A stretch of DNA of 59,460 nt from Ignavibacteriales bacterium UBA1304 (GTDB lineage: Bacteria; Bacteroidota; Ignavibacteria; Ignavibacteriales; Ignavibacteriaceae): the NCBI GenBank assembly GCA_002307295.1, contig DBTY01000045.1, positions 1 to 59,460 of the forward strand. Reading direction: 5' to 3'. The notes under the pieces were generated by a model that was not told the origin of the DNA, did not search any database, and saw only the letters and a program-made list of their open reading frames with translations. Numbering within the stretch: position 1 is the first letter of the stretch; each line of letters opens with the position of its first letter. The position numbers were made by a program, and so were the translations under genes. This document shows, piece by piece, positions 35,035-43,981 of this stretch.

Positions 35035-35613
35035 ATGACAAAAACTTCTATAAATTCTACAAATAAAAAAGAGATTCATAAATTTATTCTTGATAGCAGA
35101 TTGGATAATAAAACTGATCAAGAAATTTATAATGTGTTAGCTCCGAAATACTTTGACAGGAGAGCTATTGCTCTTCTGATAACAGGGACAGTAACTCAGG
35201 AGCTCAAAGAAAAATACAAAAAATTAAATTTAGTATTGCTGATTTTGATTTTGATTACAATAATTTCTAAGATATTACCTATATTTGGTATAGCAATTGA
35301 GTCTAACGCATTATGGCCTTTATTATTTGTTTTTATAGTTCCGCTGATTAATATTTATTTCTTATTTAGCGTTTTACATTTTAATGCTGTTGAATATAAG
35401 CTTATAGGTATGTTCGCTATAGTCGGACTTCTACAGACGCTTAAAAGCTCAATTAATCAAAATGAAATTACAAATACAACAGAATTAATAATTGTTCTTA
35501 TATTCGCTGCCTGCATAACAGGACTTTCCTTTTATTTAAGACGCAAACTATTGCCCAATTATAATCCTAAAACTCTTAATAAAGACGCGGATGGAGAATA
35601 TATATTAAACTAG
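35035..35613 (+). CDS. Four-helix membrane protein of the accessory islet
   Basis: 192 aa. A soluble N-terminal part (residues 1-60, with NKKEIHKFILDSRLDNKTDQ and a helix-turn-helix-like pattern of short helices) is followed by about four membrane helices: NLVLLILILITIISKILPIF, WPLLFVFIVPLINIYFLFSVL, IGMFAIVGLLQTL and ELIIVLIFAACITGLSFYL. No family recognised. It lies 149 bases after the TIR partner gene on the same strand, so it may belong to the same islet but not necessarily the same operon. Confidence 0.7.
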   Translation: MTKTSINSTNKKEIHKFILDSRLDNKTDQEIYNVLAPKYFDRRAIALLITGTVTQELKEKYKKLNLVLLILILITIISKILPIFGIAIESNALWPLLFVFIVPLINIYFLFSVLHFNAVEYKLIGMFAIVGLLQTLKSSINQNEITNTTELIIVLIFAACITGLSFYLRRKLLPNYNPKTLNKDADGEYILN

Positions 35614-35800
35614 CCATAACAGGTGCGCACCAAACTACATTAGCGGAGAAACTTCATGGAAATCCTGCCAGTTTTTATTTCAGAATGTAGCTCTCTTGCG
35701 GACTTGAAGAATCAGGATATGATTTTTTACGAAACCTATTGGCGATGATTTTTAAAACAAATCCCGACAATCAGCCCATGCTCACTAAATATGCGAGGAT

Positions 35801-36763
35801 ATGGAAAAGATGAAAGCAATCATATGCCCTAAATACGGCCGGCCGGAAGTTCTTCAATTGAGCGAAGTAGAAAAACCAACTCCAAAGGATAATGAAGTAC
35901 TCATAAAGATATATGCAACGGCGGTAACTGCAAGCGATATTTTTATCCGAAGCTCAAAACTGCCTATACAATTTCTTATACCAATGCGTCTTGTGTTAGG
36001 TTTAACAAAACCGAGAAAATCTATAATAGGATTGGTATTATCTGGCGAAATTGAATCAGTAGGCAAAGACATTAAGAGATTTAAGATAGGCGACCAGGTA
36101 TATGGACTTACAGGATTTGGACTTGGCGCTTACGCTGAATATAAATGTATGAAAGAGACGGATTCGATGCGCGGCTGTTTAGCGATAAAACCAAATAATA
36201 TTTCGTATGAAGAAGCGACTGTGGCAGCTTATGGCGGACTTTTGGCATTCCAATATTTGGGAAAAGGAAATATCCAACGTGGACAAAAAGCGCTTATTTA
36301 CGGAGCTTCTGGAACATCTGGAACAATTGCAATTCAATTGGCTAATTATTTGGGCGCTAAAGTTACCGGAGTATGCAGTTCAGCAAATTTGGATTTGGTA
36401 AAATCTCTTGGAGCTGAAACGGTAGTTGATTATACCAAAGTTGACGCTCTAGACCCGGGCGCGCAATACGATTTTATACTTGACGCCGTAGGCAAACTTA
36501 AAACCTCAAAATTAAAAGAGTCATGTAAACAAGCTCTTACGCCAAATGGGAAATATGTATCGATTGATGATGGCGGTTTATTGTTAGACTCCAAGCGTCT
36601 TGATTTAATAAAAGAGTTTATTGAAGCCGGACGTATAAAACCAATAATTGACAAATGCTATTCGCTTGAAGACATTGTAGAAGCTCACAGATATGTTGAG
36701 CAAGGACATAAGAAAGGCGGGGTAGTAATAAGCTTAGTTGAACAAACTGGATCAATAGGCTAA
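35801..36763 (+). CDS. MDR-superfamily NAD(P)H oxidoreductase (quinone reductase type)
   Basis: 320 aa. Typical zinc-independent medium-chain reductase: MKAIICPKYGRPEVLQLSEVEKPTPKDNEVLIKIYATAVTASDIFIR, GSGVSGEVE-like IGLVLSGEIESVGKD, IGDQVYGLTGFGLGAYAEY, the cofactor motif LIYGASGTSGTIAIQLANYLGAKVTGVCSS and a C-terminal EAHRYVEQGHKKGGVVI. It probably reduces quinones or enones with NADPH. Two ATGs are possible, 35801 and 35810; the second gives the usual family start MKAI, the first has GAGG just upstream. Single gene, following the islet. Confidence 0.9.
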   Translation: MEKMKAIICPKYGRPEVLQLSEVEKPTPKDNEVLIKIYATAVTASDIFIRSSKLPIQFLIPMRLVLGLTKPRKSIIGLVLSGEIESVGKDIKRFKIGDQVYGLTGFGLGAYAEYKCMKETDSMRGCLAIKPNNISYEEATVAAYGGLLAFQYLGKGNIQRGQKALIYGASGTSGTIAIQLANYLGAKVTGVCSSANLDLVKSLGAETVVDYTKVDALDPGAQYDFILDAVGKLKTSKLKESCKQALTPNGKYVSIDDGGLLLDSKRLDLIKEFIEAGRIKPIIDKCYSLEDIVEAHRYVEQGHKKGGVVISLVEQTGSIG

Positions 36764-36781
36764 GTAAAATTTCTACGGAGA

Positions 36782-36816
36782 TTAAAAACAAAATCCGCAA
36801 TAATAGATTGCGGATT
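36782..36816 (-). terminator. Terminator after rsmE
   Basis: Perfect 10-bp arms AATCCGCAAT / ATTGCGGATT around AATAG. Read on the minus strand the stem is followed by TTTTGTTTTT, so it suits the rsmE transcript coming from 37619; it may also stop the plus-strand oxidoreductase gene. Confidence 0.75.
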
Positions 36817-36877
36817 GGTAATATATTTACAGCTTTGCAACACGCATAGTTAGTCGTATAGACTGACAGCTTACACA

Positions 36878-36898
36878 GCGCTTCGACAGGCTCAGCGC
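36878..36898. repeat. Dispersed repeat relative (CTTCGAC..GCTCAG core)
   Basis: GCGC arms enclose TTCGACAGGCTCA. The core shares CTTCGAC and CGCTCAG-like blocks with the elements at 24244 and 29163, but the outer GTCA arms are replaced by GCGC. Confidence 0.55.
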
Positions 36899-36926
36899 CC
36901 CTTTAGCCTTTTTTAACTTAATTTTT

Positions 36927-37619
36927 TTACCCCGCAATAGAAGCCGCTTTGATGATAGAGGTTTCGCTGCGTAAACGGTAATCGTTAATCTTGTATGTAT
37001 TTTCCTCGTTAAACAAAGCGAGCTCGCTTTCGTCCAATCCCCCTTCGGGGCCAAAAATATAATAATATTTTTTGGAAGAATCCGTCACAAGTTCTGAAAG
37101 CTGTTTATTGGAGTTTTGCTCCAAAATAATTTTTTCGCCGTCGAGCTGAATAATTCCTTTTAACGATTTTACGTAAGTTATAGCAGGCAGATAACTGCGC
37201 AGGGACTGCTTCATGGCGCTTATCAGTATCTTAGTCCACCTTTCTATTTTTGCGCCCTTAGCCACAGTGCGTTTGGACTCAAACACAATAAAATTTGTAA
37301 TGCCAAGCTCTACCGATTTTTCCAATGCGAATTCAAATCTTTCTGGATTTTTAAGCCGCGGAATACAAAAATATTTATTCGAATTAACATCGGCGTATTC
37401 ATAAGTTTCAAGGATCTCAGCCGAAAGAAAATCTTTTTCAATTACCTCAATCTGCGTGCGGAAAATTTTTCCCGCTCCATTTGTAACAAAAAGAGTTTCG
37501 CCTACTGCGCGCCTCATTACTTTTACTATATGGAAATATTCCTCGCCGGATATTTTAACGGACTGCCCGGAATAGTTTTCCTGCGGCGAATAATAAAGCT
37601 CTACATTTGAAAGATACAC
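36927..37619 (-). CDS. rsmE: 16S rRNA m3U1498 methyltransferase
   Basis: 230 aa. An N-terminal PUA-like domain (SVKISGEEYFHIVKVMRRAVGETLFVTNGAG) precedes a SPOUT methyltransferase domain with the knot sequences KSVELGITNFIVFESKRTVAKGAK, YYIFGPEGGLDESELALF and YRLRSETSIIKAASI. The last block is usually LGxRILRxETA; here it is YRLRSETS, a mild change. The enzyme methylates U1498 of 16S rRNA. The protein ends directly after the knot, which is normal for the family. Confidence 0.93.
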   Translation of the reverse strand: MYLSNVELYYSPQENYSGQSVKISGEEYFHIVKVMRRAVGETLFVTNGAGKIFRTQIEVIEKDFLSAEILETYEYADVNSNKYFCIPRLKNPERFEFALEKSVELGITNFIVFESKRTVAKGAKIERWTKILISAMKQSLRSYLPAITYVKSLKGIIQLDGEKIILEQNSNKQLSELVTDSSKKYYYIFGPEGGLDESELALFNEENTYKINDYRLRSETSIIKAASIAG

Positions 37620-37722
37620 AAAAACCTTTTTGAATATTTAATAAACAAAAATAGTCTCATTGCTAAACTAATGCGAGGCTTTTTTGCAGTAGATAAAAAA
37701 ATACTTGATTCTTTTTAATTTA

Positions 37723-37747
37723 GCGGACGGGTTTAACGCCCGTCCGC
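37723..37747 (-). other. GC hairpin after large type IX cargo gene
   Basis: Nine-base-pair arms GCGGACGGG / CCCGTCCGC surround TTTAACG. It lies 11 bases past the cargo gene stop. No T-run follows on either strand. On the minus strand its left arm and GTTA loop resemble the hairpin at 741-769, also beside a type IX cargo gene. Confidence 0.6.
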
Positions 37748-37757
37748 CTGATTTTAC

Positions 37758-40589
37758 CTACTTAATTAAAAGCATTTTACTTACTTTGTGATAATTGCCG
37801 GCATCTAATTTATAAAAATACATACCGCTGGATAAACCATAATTCTGCGCATTAAATACCGCCTGATGCGCCCCGGCTTGTTGTTCGCCGTTTACAAGAG
37901 TCGCAACTTCTTTCCCCAGAATATCATAAATTTTAAGACTGACTTTGCCAGGTGAAGCTAACTTATAACTTATAATTGTGCTTGGATTAAACGGGTTAGG
38001 ATAATTCTGCATCAGCTTATATTCATTCGCCGTTATTTTGTCCTTCACTCCGGTTACGTAATTCTTACCAGCAGTAAACCTGAAAACGTCACTTGAGGTT
38101 ATAGACTTATAGGTAATGATATTCAGCGTATCGCCTTTGCCGGGTTTTAATGCTGAAGTAAATTTAAGCGTTACGGCATAACATGTAGCGTTTCCGGCTG
38201 CAGCTTGCGGTCTAAGAGTAATAGCTTCGCCGCTGTCCCATCTTACATTATTTTTTGCGCCGCTCACAGATTCATAAATTAGATAATTAGCCTTTTGAGC
38301 AGAAGGGAAATTCATTATCTGAAATGGACAAACTACGCTCTTAGTAAGATTATTTTTCACAGTATCGCCCGGAAATTTATATTGTCCATTTGCTAGAGTG
38401 TCTAAATCGTTAAAAACTATTGCCCAATCTTCTGCTGCTTTTTGCGGAACGCCTAAAACTGCCGTTGCAACATTAACAAGAGCATTTAATTCATAACGGT
38501 TAAATTTAGTTTTATCGTAATTAATATCAGTTGTTTTATCAGATATATTTAATTTCAACCCTTCAAAATATGAGGTCGACATTCCGGAAGTTAAAACTTC
38601 ATTTGTTACTACTGTTTTTCCGCTGGTAAGATTTTTTATGTTTATGATTTTATTAGAACCTGATTCCGTAAACGATAATTCATAAGAACTGCCTGTCAAT
38701 TCAGAGGCGTTAACTACAACAAGCTCAAGATCTGGCGTCGCAATACCGTTAGTTTGTTTAAATATATTTTTTGCGTAAACCCCCGCTTGCTGATTAATCG
38801 AAAACTGAGGAGTGATTATTGTAGTGTCAGTATTGCCGTCGGAAACTGTTAGCTTAAGGTAATAACCTGAATAATTTGGAAGATTTGTAAAATCCCAATT
38901 ATATGAATATGCTCCATACGCCAGCTTTTTATTATCTATAATAGGAGTAAAGGGTCCGTTAATATTGGTTGAATATGCAAGCGACGCAGTTAAAACAGTA
39001 TCGTCAGCGTCTTCGCTAATCCACGATAAGTTGAATGGAGAAGTTTTTAACGTAAGACTATCAAGCTTGCTTGTAAACTCAATTTCAGGTTTTGCATTTA
39101 CCGCATTATTAATTGTGAATTTATTCTGGTTTATACTGTAATAATATTGCGACTTATCATTTGGATTATACGCGACAATTCTAACTATATAGTTTACGCC
39201 GTCATTTAGTCCAACGGTATTCCAAACAAACTGAGCTGCCACCGGTTGTTCGTAGGTAATAGGAGTCCAGTTCACCCCCTTATCGGAAGAATACTCAATA
39301 AAAACTTTAGCGTTCTGATCGCTTCCGGCATAGTTCCACAAAATAGGAACAGATCCGTTCATAACAACGCCGTTAGGCGTAGACAATTTTATTTTATAAT
39401 TAGCGTTTCCGCCTTCCGAACCCTCCTGATAATTAGCCGAAGCCCAATTATGAACGTAATAAACATATGAAAGCTGTTTTTTCATAGTTTCAATATTATC
39501 TGATAAATTTATTGCAAGTTCAAGATTTTTTGTTTCGCCCGGTTTAAGCGTAAAAGGCCCTGTTCCAAAATGGACTATATTATCCGTTGGAGTTTTTAAG
39601 ATACTGCTTGTGGTATCAATTCCTCCAGTAAACCATTGCCACATTAATGGCCGGTTCTTAGGAACGTTTGGCAAACTGTTAGTATAAGCCACGGTATGGA
39701 AAGAAGTCATTCCCATATCGTCAGGCGTTTCAAGCAGCTGCAATGAAAGAACTCCCGGAGTTAAACCGCCCATCCCTTTATTATCATTATCCCACTCGTA
39801 CACCGAATTCCAAAGAGGAGCCGCATACGGCGTGTGTGGCGCTATTACATTTACCAAATCGTCAGAATAATCGGATGCTCCGCCTATATGCGGATCGCCC
39901 ATAAAACCAAAATAAGCGTTGTTTAACGTTTTTGAACTTTCGTTTGTGATTTTATATTTAAGTATTAACGAGTTTTTTAATTCGCCGCCAAACTGATAAA
40001 CCCTTACTTCAACTTTTACGCCAAGTCCCCGCTTCGTAGTATCATTTGGAAAAGGATAATAAGGAAATTCCGCATTTGAAAAATCATCCATTACATAATA
40101 CGCTTCATCCTGCGAAACTATTTGTCCAGCGCCAAATTCTCCTGGCCATTGGCTCCAGTCAGACGGCCAGGACGCTGAATTACGGGCAGTTGCAATTTTG
40201 GTTTGGTTTGGATTTGCATACCCGGCGCGCGGCAGCCATCCCCATTTAACTGTTCCTTCTGGCGAGTACCCTCCCTGAGCTGGAAGGATATAAGAATCGC
40301 TGACAATATTATATCCTGAGCTATCTTGACCCACTACCTGCGCCGCCATCATTGGGCCAAACTCAAACATATAACCTAATTTTTTCCATACCAAATCAGC
40401 TACGCCGCTTAAATAGTTAGGCTTACCAATTGAGCCATAATTAAATACTGCCGATGTAATTGAGTTGCCTTTCATTATTGCTTCTTTTATTTCGTTACTA
40501 TCGCCTCGTTTTTGTTGTGGAAGAATAATTGCCGAACTAATAAGGGACAGGATAAAAAGCCCTGTTAAAAAAATTTTAAATTTTTTCAT
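37758..40589 (-). CDS. Large secreted type IX cargo protein
   Basis: 943 aa. Signal peptide MKKFKIFLTGLFILSLISSAIILPQ. The first half (residues 30-390) is a beta-rich domain seen in many Ignavibacteria-type secreted proteins (GADLVWKKLGYMFEFG, LKYKITNESSKTLNNAYFGFMGDPHIGG) with no catalytic site that I recognise. Two Ig/FN3-like domains follow (about 405-495 and 500-600), then a cohesin- or dockerin-unrelated region (600-850) and a type IX sorting domain (QNYPNPFNPSTIISYKL to SGMYFYKLDAG and KMLLIK). The ribosome site AAGGAGGAG is very strong, which suggests high expression. Function unknown, probably a surface or released protein. Confidence 0.83.
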   Translation of the reverse strand: MKKFKIFLTGLFILSLISSAIILPQQKRGDSNEIKEAIMKGNSITSAVFNYGSIGKPNYLSGVADLVWKKLGYMFEFGPMMAAQVVGQDSSGYNIVSDSYILPAQGGYSPEGTVKWGWLPRAGYANPNQTKIATARNSASWPSDWSQWPGEFGAGQIVSQDEAYYVMDDFSNAEFPYYPFPNDTTKRGLGVKVEVRVYQFGGELKNSLILKYKITNESSKTLNNAYFGFMGDPHIGGASDYSDDLVNVIAPHTPYAAPLWNSVYEWDNDNKGMGGLTPGVLSLQLLETPDDMGMTSFHTVAYTNSLPNVPKNRPLMWQWFTGGIDTTSSILKTPTDNIVHFGTGPFTLKPGETKNLELAINLSDNIETMKKQLSYVYYVHNWASANYQEGSEGGNANYKIKLSTPNGVVMNGSVPILWNYAGSDQNAKVFIEYSSDKGVNWTPITYEQPVAAQFVWNTVGLNDGVNYIVRIVAYNPNDKSQYYYSINQNKFTINNAVNAKPEIEFTSKLDSLTLKTSPFNLSWISEDADDTVLTASLAYSTNINGPFTPIIDNKKLAYGAYSYNWDFTNLPNYSGYYLKLTVSDGNTDTTIITPQFSINQQAGVYAKNIFKQTNGIATPDLELVVVNASELTGSSYELSFTESGSNKIINIKNLTSGKTVVTNEVLTSGMSTSYFEGLKLNISDKTTDINYDKTKFNRYELNALVNVATAVLGVPQKAAEDWAIVFNDLDTLANGQYKFPGDTVKNNLTKSVVCPFQIMNFPSAQKANYLIYESVSGAKNNVRWDSGEAITLRPQAAAGNATCYAVTLKFTSALKPGKGDTLNIITYKSITSSDVFRFTAGKNYVTGVKDKITANEYKLMQNYPNPFNPSTIISYKLASPGKVSLKIYDILGKEVATLVNGEQQAGAHQAVFNAQNYGLSSGMYFYKLDAGNYHKVSKMLLIK

Positions 40590-41036
40590 AGTTCTCCTCC
40601 TTTTAATTTTATATTTATATGTAGCTTATGCGCAGGATAATATTTAAAGCAATTTAATACTACGGTAGATTTGATTTGGTTAGCCTGACGAAAGAATATT
40701 TCTGAATAAAACTGGAGCATGTTTTCCCCAATAATTTTAATTGCCGTTTGTTTATTGTTTTTCTTATTAATTAAAAAACACAACAAATATTTCCGCCTAA
40801 TTATGCTTTTTAATTTAGATTAATTTATTCGCAACTTCAACATAAATATTCCACTCAATAATAATGCGGAATTAATTTTTATAGCGAAAGCGTTTCATGC
40901 GCTAAGTAAAAGGATTGTTTTTTATGATAGATTTCTGGCTGACAAGTTTGTTTAAGCGGCGGAATAATATTTTGGGAAGGCTTATTATAAAGGGACAGAA
41001 CTAACATAACTTAATTCTGCCCCGTTTTTAATATTG
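40590..41036. other. Intergenic region, AT-rich, one hairpin
   Basis: 447 bases with no coding frame of note. At 40992-41028 GGGACAGAA pairs with TTCTGCCCC (one G:T) followed on the plus side by GTTTTT; read on the minus strand the tail is T-rich but short. This hairpin lies 9 bases past the DUF3078 gene stop and probably ends it. The promoter of the cargo gene should be in the rest. Confidence 0.5.
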
Positions 41037-41933
41037 CTATATTAAAGCGTAAGTAATGCCTAACTGCAAAGCCTGTTTCATTTGAGTTCTATCTGACTGA
41101 TCTTTTTCGTAAACGACTATCACGTTGATATTTGCGTTAAACAATTTATTAATTTTTGCAGTCAGCGTATTTTCCCATCTTACATCCCATACGTCTAAAG
41201 TTTTGAAACGGCTAAAGAGTCTTAGTTTGCTGTCCACATCCATATTTTCTTCAATAGGCCAACAGCCTCCCATTACCGATTCAATGCCGGAATCCAATTT
41301 AAATTTTTCAACTTTTGTAGTCGAAGCATCGTCAGTATAACTGGTAAATCTATTTGTAAATACTTCCTGCAAAGCTACTCCAATACGAATGGAAAAAACT
41401 TTTTCGCGATTGAATTCAAAACCAAGACTTTGAGTAAGATAGCCGGGATCAAAAAACTTTGAAGTGGCAGCCTTTGGAGTTTTAGTGTAGTCGTAACCGT
41501 TAGCAATTACAGTCCTGAGAGAATTACTTAAAAATGGATTTACCTTCCAATTAAGATTATACGAATATTTATTCTCTACAAAAAGTTCGTTTTCATTAGT
41601 TCTAAAGTCAGCGGAACCAAGTTTGGTCTGGCCGTATGTAAGCTTCAAATTATTTTTAAAAATTACCACAGTATCTTTTTTTAGATCGGCGACAAAAGTG
41701 CCAGAAAAAGTCCATGCAATCGAATTAGCGCCCCCCTGGGCCCAATTTGATAGAGCGACCTGAGATGCATTGATTCCTTCAACCGAGGACATGTTCCAAG
41801 AGCTTTTAATTAAAGTATCTTTCTTAATTAAAGCGTCTTTTTTAGTTAATGTGTCTTTTTTAGTTAATGTGTCTTTTTGCGCAAACAATGTAACAGCGTA
41901 TAAAAGAAAAAGAAGGAAACCTGCTTTTTTCAT
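41037..41933 (-). CDS. DUF3078 outer-membrane-associated protein
   Basis: 298 aa. A signal peptide (MKKAGFLLFLLYAVTLFAQ) is followed by a fourfold hexapeptide repeat (KDTLTK, KDTLTK, KDALIK, KDTLIK; residues 20-43), then a domain matching DUF3078: SSVEGINASQVALSNWAQGGANSIAW, FKNNLKLTYGQTKLG, FRTNENELFVENKYSYNLN. The second half alternates like a beta barrel (LQEVFTNRFTSYTDD, LQLGITYALI). Members of the family are found in Bacteroidota outer membranes; function unknown. Confidence 0.87.
   Translation of the reverse strand: MKKAGFLLFLLYAVTLFAQKDTLTKKDTLTKKDALIKKDTLIKSSWNMSSVEGINASQVALSNWAQGGANSIAWTFSGTFVADLKKDTVVIFKNNLKLTYGQTKLGSADFRTNENELFVENKYSYNLNWKVNPFLSNSLRTVIANGYDYTKTPKAATSKFFDPGYLTQSLGFEFNREKVFSIRIGVALQEVFTNRFTSYTDDASTTKVEKFKLDSGIESVMGGCWPIEENMDVDSKLRLFSRFKTLDVWDVRWENTLTAKINKLFNANINVIVVYEKDQSDRTQMKQALQLGITYALI
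41805..41876 (-). repeat. Four tandem 18-bp repeats in DUF3078 gene
   Basis: Four copies of an 18-base unit encode the KD(T/A)L(T/I)K hexapeptide just after the signal peptide. Copies 1 and 2 are nearly identical in DNA. The unit keeps the frame, so copy number can change without breaking the gene. Confidence 0.85.
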
Positions 41934-42061
41934 ATACCCTCCGAAATTAGTTTATTAGTATTTTCATTACAAATTTAATTCCTCTATTTTATTTATGCAA
42001 CGTCAAATAATTTCAAGACAAATTTAGTTAACTAAGAATATGATTTTTGTAAACAGGCCGC

Positions 42062-42091
42062 ACAAACAAAACTAAACCAGGCAGCGCCTGT
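42062..42091 (-). terminator. Short terminator after Omp85 gene
   Basis: On the minus strand, right at the stop codon, CAGGC pairs with GCCTG around GCT and is followed by GGTTTAGTTTTGTTTG. The stem is short, so strength is uncertain. Confidence 0.5.
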
Positions 42092-43416
42092 TAGAAAGAA
42101 ACTCCGATACCCAGATTCCATTCCGGATTGCCTTTGTCGTCTAAAGCAAATTCTACTCTGGCAAGGTTGTAAGGTAGAACAAGCACAGTTAGCCCCACGC
42201 CGTAACCGACCATAAATTTCTTTAACATTAAATCAGTTCCGCGGTAGCGGGTCGCCCCGGCGTCGCCAAAAGCCTGAATAAAAAGCGCCACTCTGAATGA
42301 TTGCAATCTTTTAGGAATGATTGGGAAATTAAAATCTAAATTTATGTCTCTTACAAGCGGATACTGAAACTCAAGCGAAGTAAGATATGAACTATTTCCC
42401 TCTTCTTTATCAGAATAATGTCCGCGAACGCGCTCGCCATATCCAAGATAAGAATAATCAAAGTAAGGGATATTATCGCCATAAATCTGACGCGTAAAAA
42501 ATCTCCACTTGCCCGAAAGGTCTCCCCACAAACCGCGGTATTCTCTAAAATCTAAATCAAATATTTTATAATCGATGTTATTAATTCCCATCCCCCTTAA
42601 AGAATAATCGACGCCTGTAAAGGTTCCGTTTTTAGGGAACTGTGTAAGGTCGCGCGAATCAAACTGATATGATAATGTAGTAGTAACTATCCTGTCTATC
42701 CTTCCGCCAGAAACCGAAATACCCTTAACATACTTAGGCGTCTCAACATATTGAAATCCGCCTGTAACAGCTAAGTAGTTGAACAAACCAATGCGCTTGC
42801 CTAAAGTTATAGAGCCGGAAATAAATTTTTGGTCAAAATCTGCGCCGTAAAGTTTTTTTGCCGTATCGCTTACATTGCCGACTTTATTGTAATTCATATT
42901 AAAACTAAAATAAAAATTTTTAGATTTTACTATATCAGGATTATAATAAAGAAATGAAACAAACGGATTATACCCCAAACCGATACGCGACCTGACTACC
43001 TGATTCTCCCCCTGCAAATTTTTCAGATTCAAATCCAGACCGTAAGTTAATTTTTTCCAGCTGTTATCAGTAAGCTGCGCAAAAGGAATCGGCCAAACGT
43101 ACCAGCTTTCTTTAACCGCTATCTCAATGTTACTCTTGCCAGCCAAAGCCAGCGGAGTAATTTTCACCTGTGAAAATATCCCAAGACTATAAATACGTTC
43201 TTCATTATATTTAAGAGTCTTTGCATTTACCGTATCTTTAATTTTAAAAGTCAGTTCGCGCATTATAACGTCTTTTTCGGTATTATTATTTCCGCGGATA
43301 TAAATCGAATCCACTTTAACATAATTCTTAAAAGCGGCTTTTGCCGTGTCCGCCTGACCATAAGCAATAGTTGAGATCAGACACAGTAGTATATTAACGA
43401 ATAAACTTTTTTTCAT
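42091..43416 (-). CDS. Omp85/BamA-family outer-membrane protein with one POTRA
   Basis: 441 aa. Signal peptide MKKSLFVNILLCLISTIAYGQ. One POTRA domain (residues 32-105: VDSIYIRGNNNTEKDVIMRELTFK, YNEERIYSLGIFSQVKI) leads into a barrel of Omp85 type with the conserved loop block GYGERVRGHY and a C-terminal NLGIGVSF ending in Phe. A single POTRA distinguishes it from true BamA (five). Related short Omp85 proteins export or insert surface lipids or proteins; the cargo is unknown. It starts 40 bases after the CoA-binding-protein gene and may share its transcript. Confidence 0.87.
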   Translation of the reverse strand: MKKSLFVNILLCLISTIAYGQADTAKAAFKNYVKVDSIYIRGNNNTEKDVIMRELTFKIKDTVNAKTLKYNEERIYSLGIFSQVKITPLALAGKSNIEIAVKESWYVWPIPFAQLTDNSWKKLTYGLDLNLKNLQGENQVVRSRIGLGYNPFVSFLYYNPDIVKSKNFYFSFNMNYNKVGNVSDTAKKLYGADFDQKFISGSITLGKRIGLFNYLAVTGGFQYVETPKYVKGISVSGGRIDRIVTTTLSYQFDSRDLTQFPKNGTFTGVDYSLRGMGINNIDYKIFDLDFREYRGLWGDLSGKWRFFTRQIYGDNIPYFDYSYLGYGERVRGHYSDKEEGNSSYLTSLEFQYPLVRDINLDFNFPIIPKRLQSFRVALFIQAFGDAGATRYRGTDLMLKKFMVGYGVGLTVLVLPYNLARVEFALDDKGNPEWNLGIGVSF

Positions 43417-43456
43417 TAGAGAATCGGTTTAAGTAAAAATATTTTGAGTAGAATTA

Positions 43457-43849
43457 TTACCGGCACAGGTTATATTCAATTGCAATACAATGATTTTGAA
43501 TTACTTCTATTCCCTTTTCAACAGCCGGTTTTACAGCTTCATCGTTTTGTATGCCTAACTGAAGCCACAAAACTTTCGGGTTCTTTTCTAATACGTCGGG
43601 AATAATCTTATCAATCGAATTTGAGTTTAAGAAGACGTCAACTATATCAATTTCTTCAGGAATATCGGCCAGCTTCTTGTAAATTTTTATCCCCTCAAAT
43701 TCAGTCAGAATTGGATGAACGCCATAAACCGTATACCCTTTGCTTTTAAGAAAAAGCGCAATTCTTCCGCTATCGCGGTCAGGCTTGTTTGATATGCCTA
43801 TAACGGCTATAGTCTTTGATTCTTTTAATATCTCGCACGTTGTTCTCAT
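43457..43849 (-). CDS. CoA-binding domain protein (YccU type)
   Basis: 130 aa consisting of one Rossmann CoA-binding domain: KTIAVIGISNKPDRDSGRIALFLKSKGYTVYGVHP, EIDIVDVFLNSNSIDKIIPDVL, LWLQLGIQNDEAVKPAVEKGIEVI and a final NHCIAIEY. It matches the stand-alone YccU group, thought to bind CoA or acyl-CoA; the role is unknown. It lies downstream of gcvP after a likely terminator. Confidence 0.92.
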   Translation of the reverse strand: MRTTCEILKESKTIAVIGISNKPDRDSGRIALFLKSKGYTVYGVHPILTEFEGIKIYKKLADIPEEIDIVDVFLNSNSIDKIIPDVLEKNPKVLWLQLGIQNDEAVKPAVEKGIEVIQNHCIAIEYNLCR

Positions 43850-43894
43850 ATACTTGACCCATAATATATTAATAAAACAAGGCTTACAATAAAT

Positions 43895-43944
43895 TAAAAC
43901 GCAAAGCCTTTACCAGAATAACCAAAATTTTCCGGTAAAGGTTT
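43895..43944 (-). terminator. Terminator after gcvP
   Basis: On the minus strand CCTTTACC pairs with GGTAAAGG across about 19 bases, then CTTTGCGTTTTAATTT follows. It lies 38 bases past the gcvP stop. Confidence 0.7.
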
Positions 43945-43981
43945 CGCTAAATAAACGCGCATTAAAACTATTTCAAAAAGA

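Noticed and set aside
35614..35800. Integron attC-like site after the islet (TAACAGGTGCGCACC ... ATTAGCGG)
   Set aside because: The two ends are only weakly complementary, the usual 7-base cores are not met, and no integrase is present.
36927..37619. Possible truncation of rsmE
   Set aside because: The protein ends shortly after the knot motif as in other family members; length 230 aa is only slightly short.
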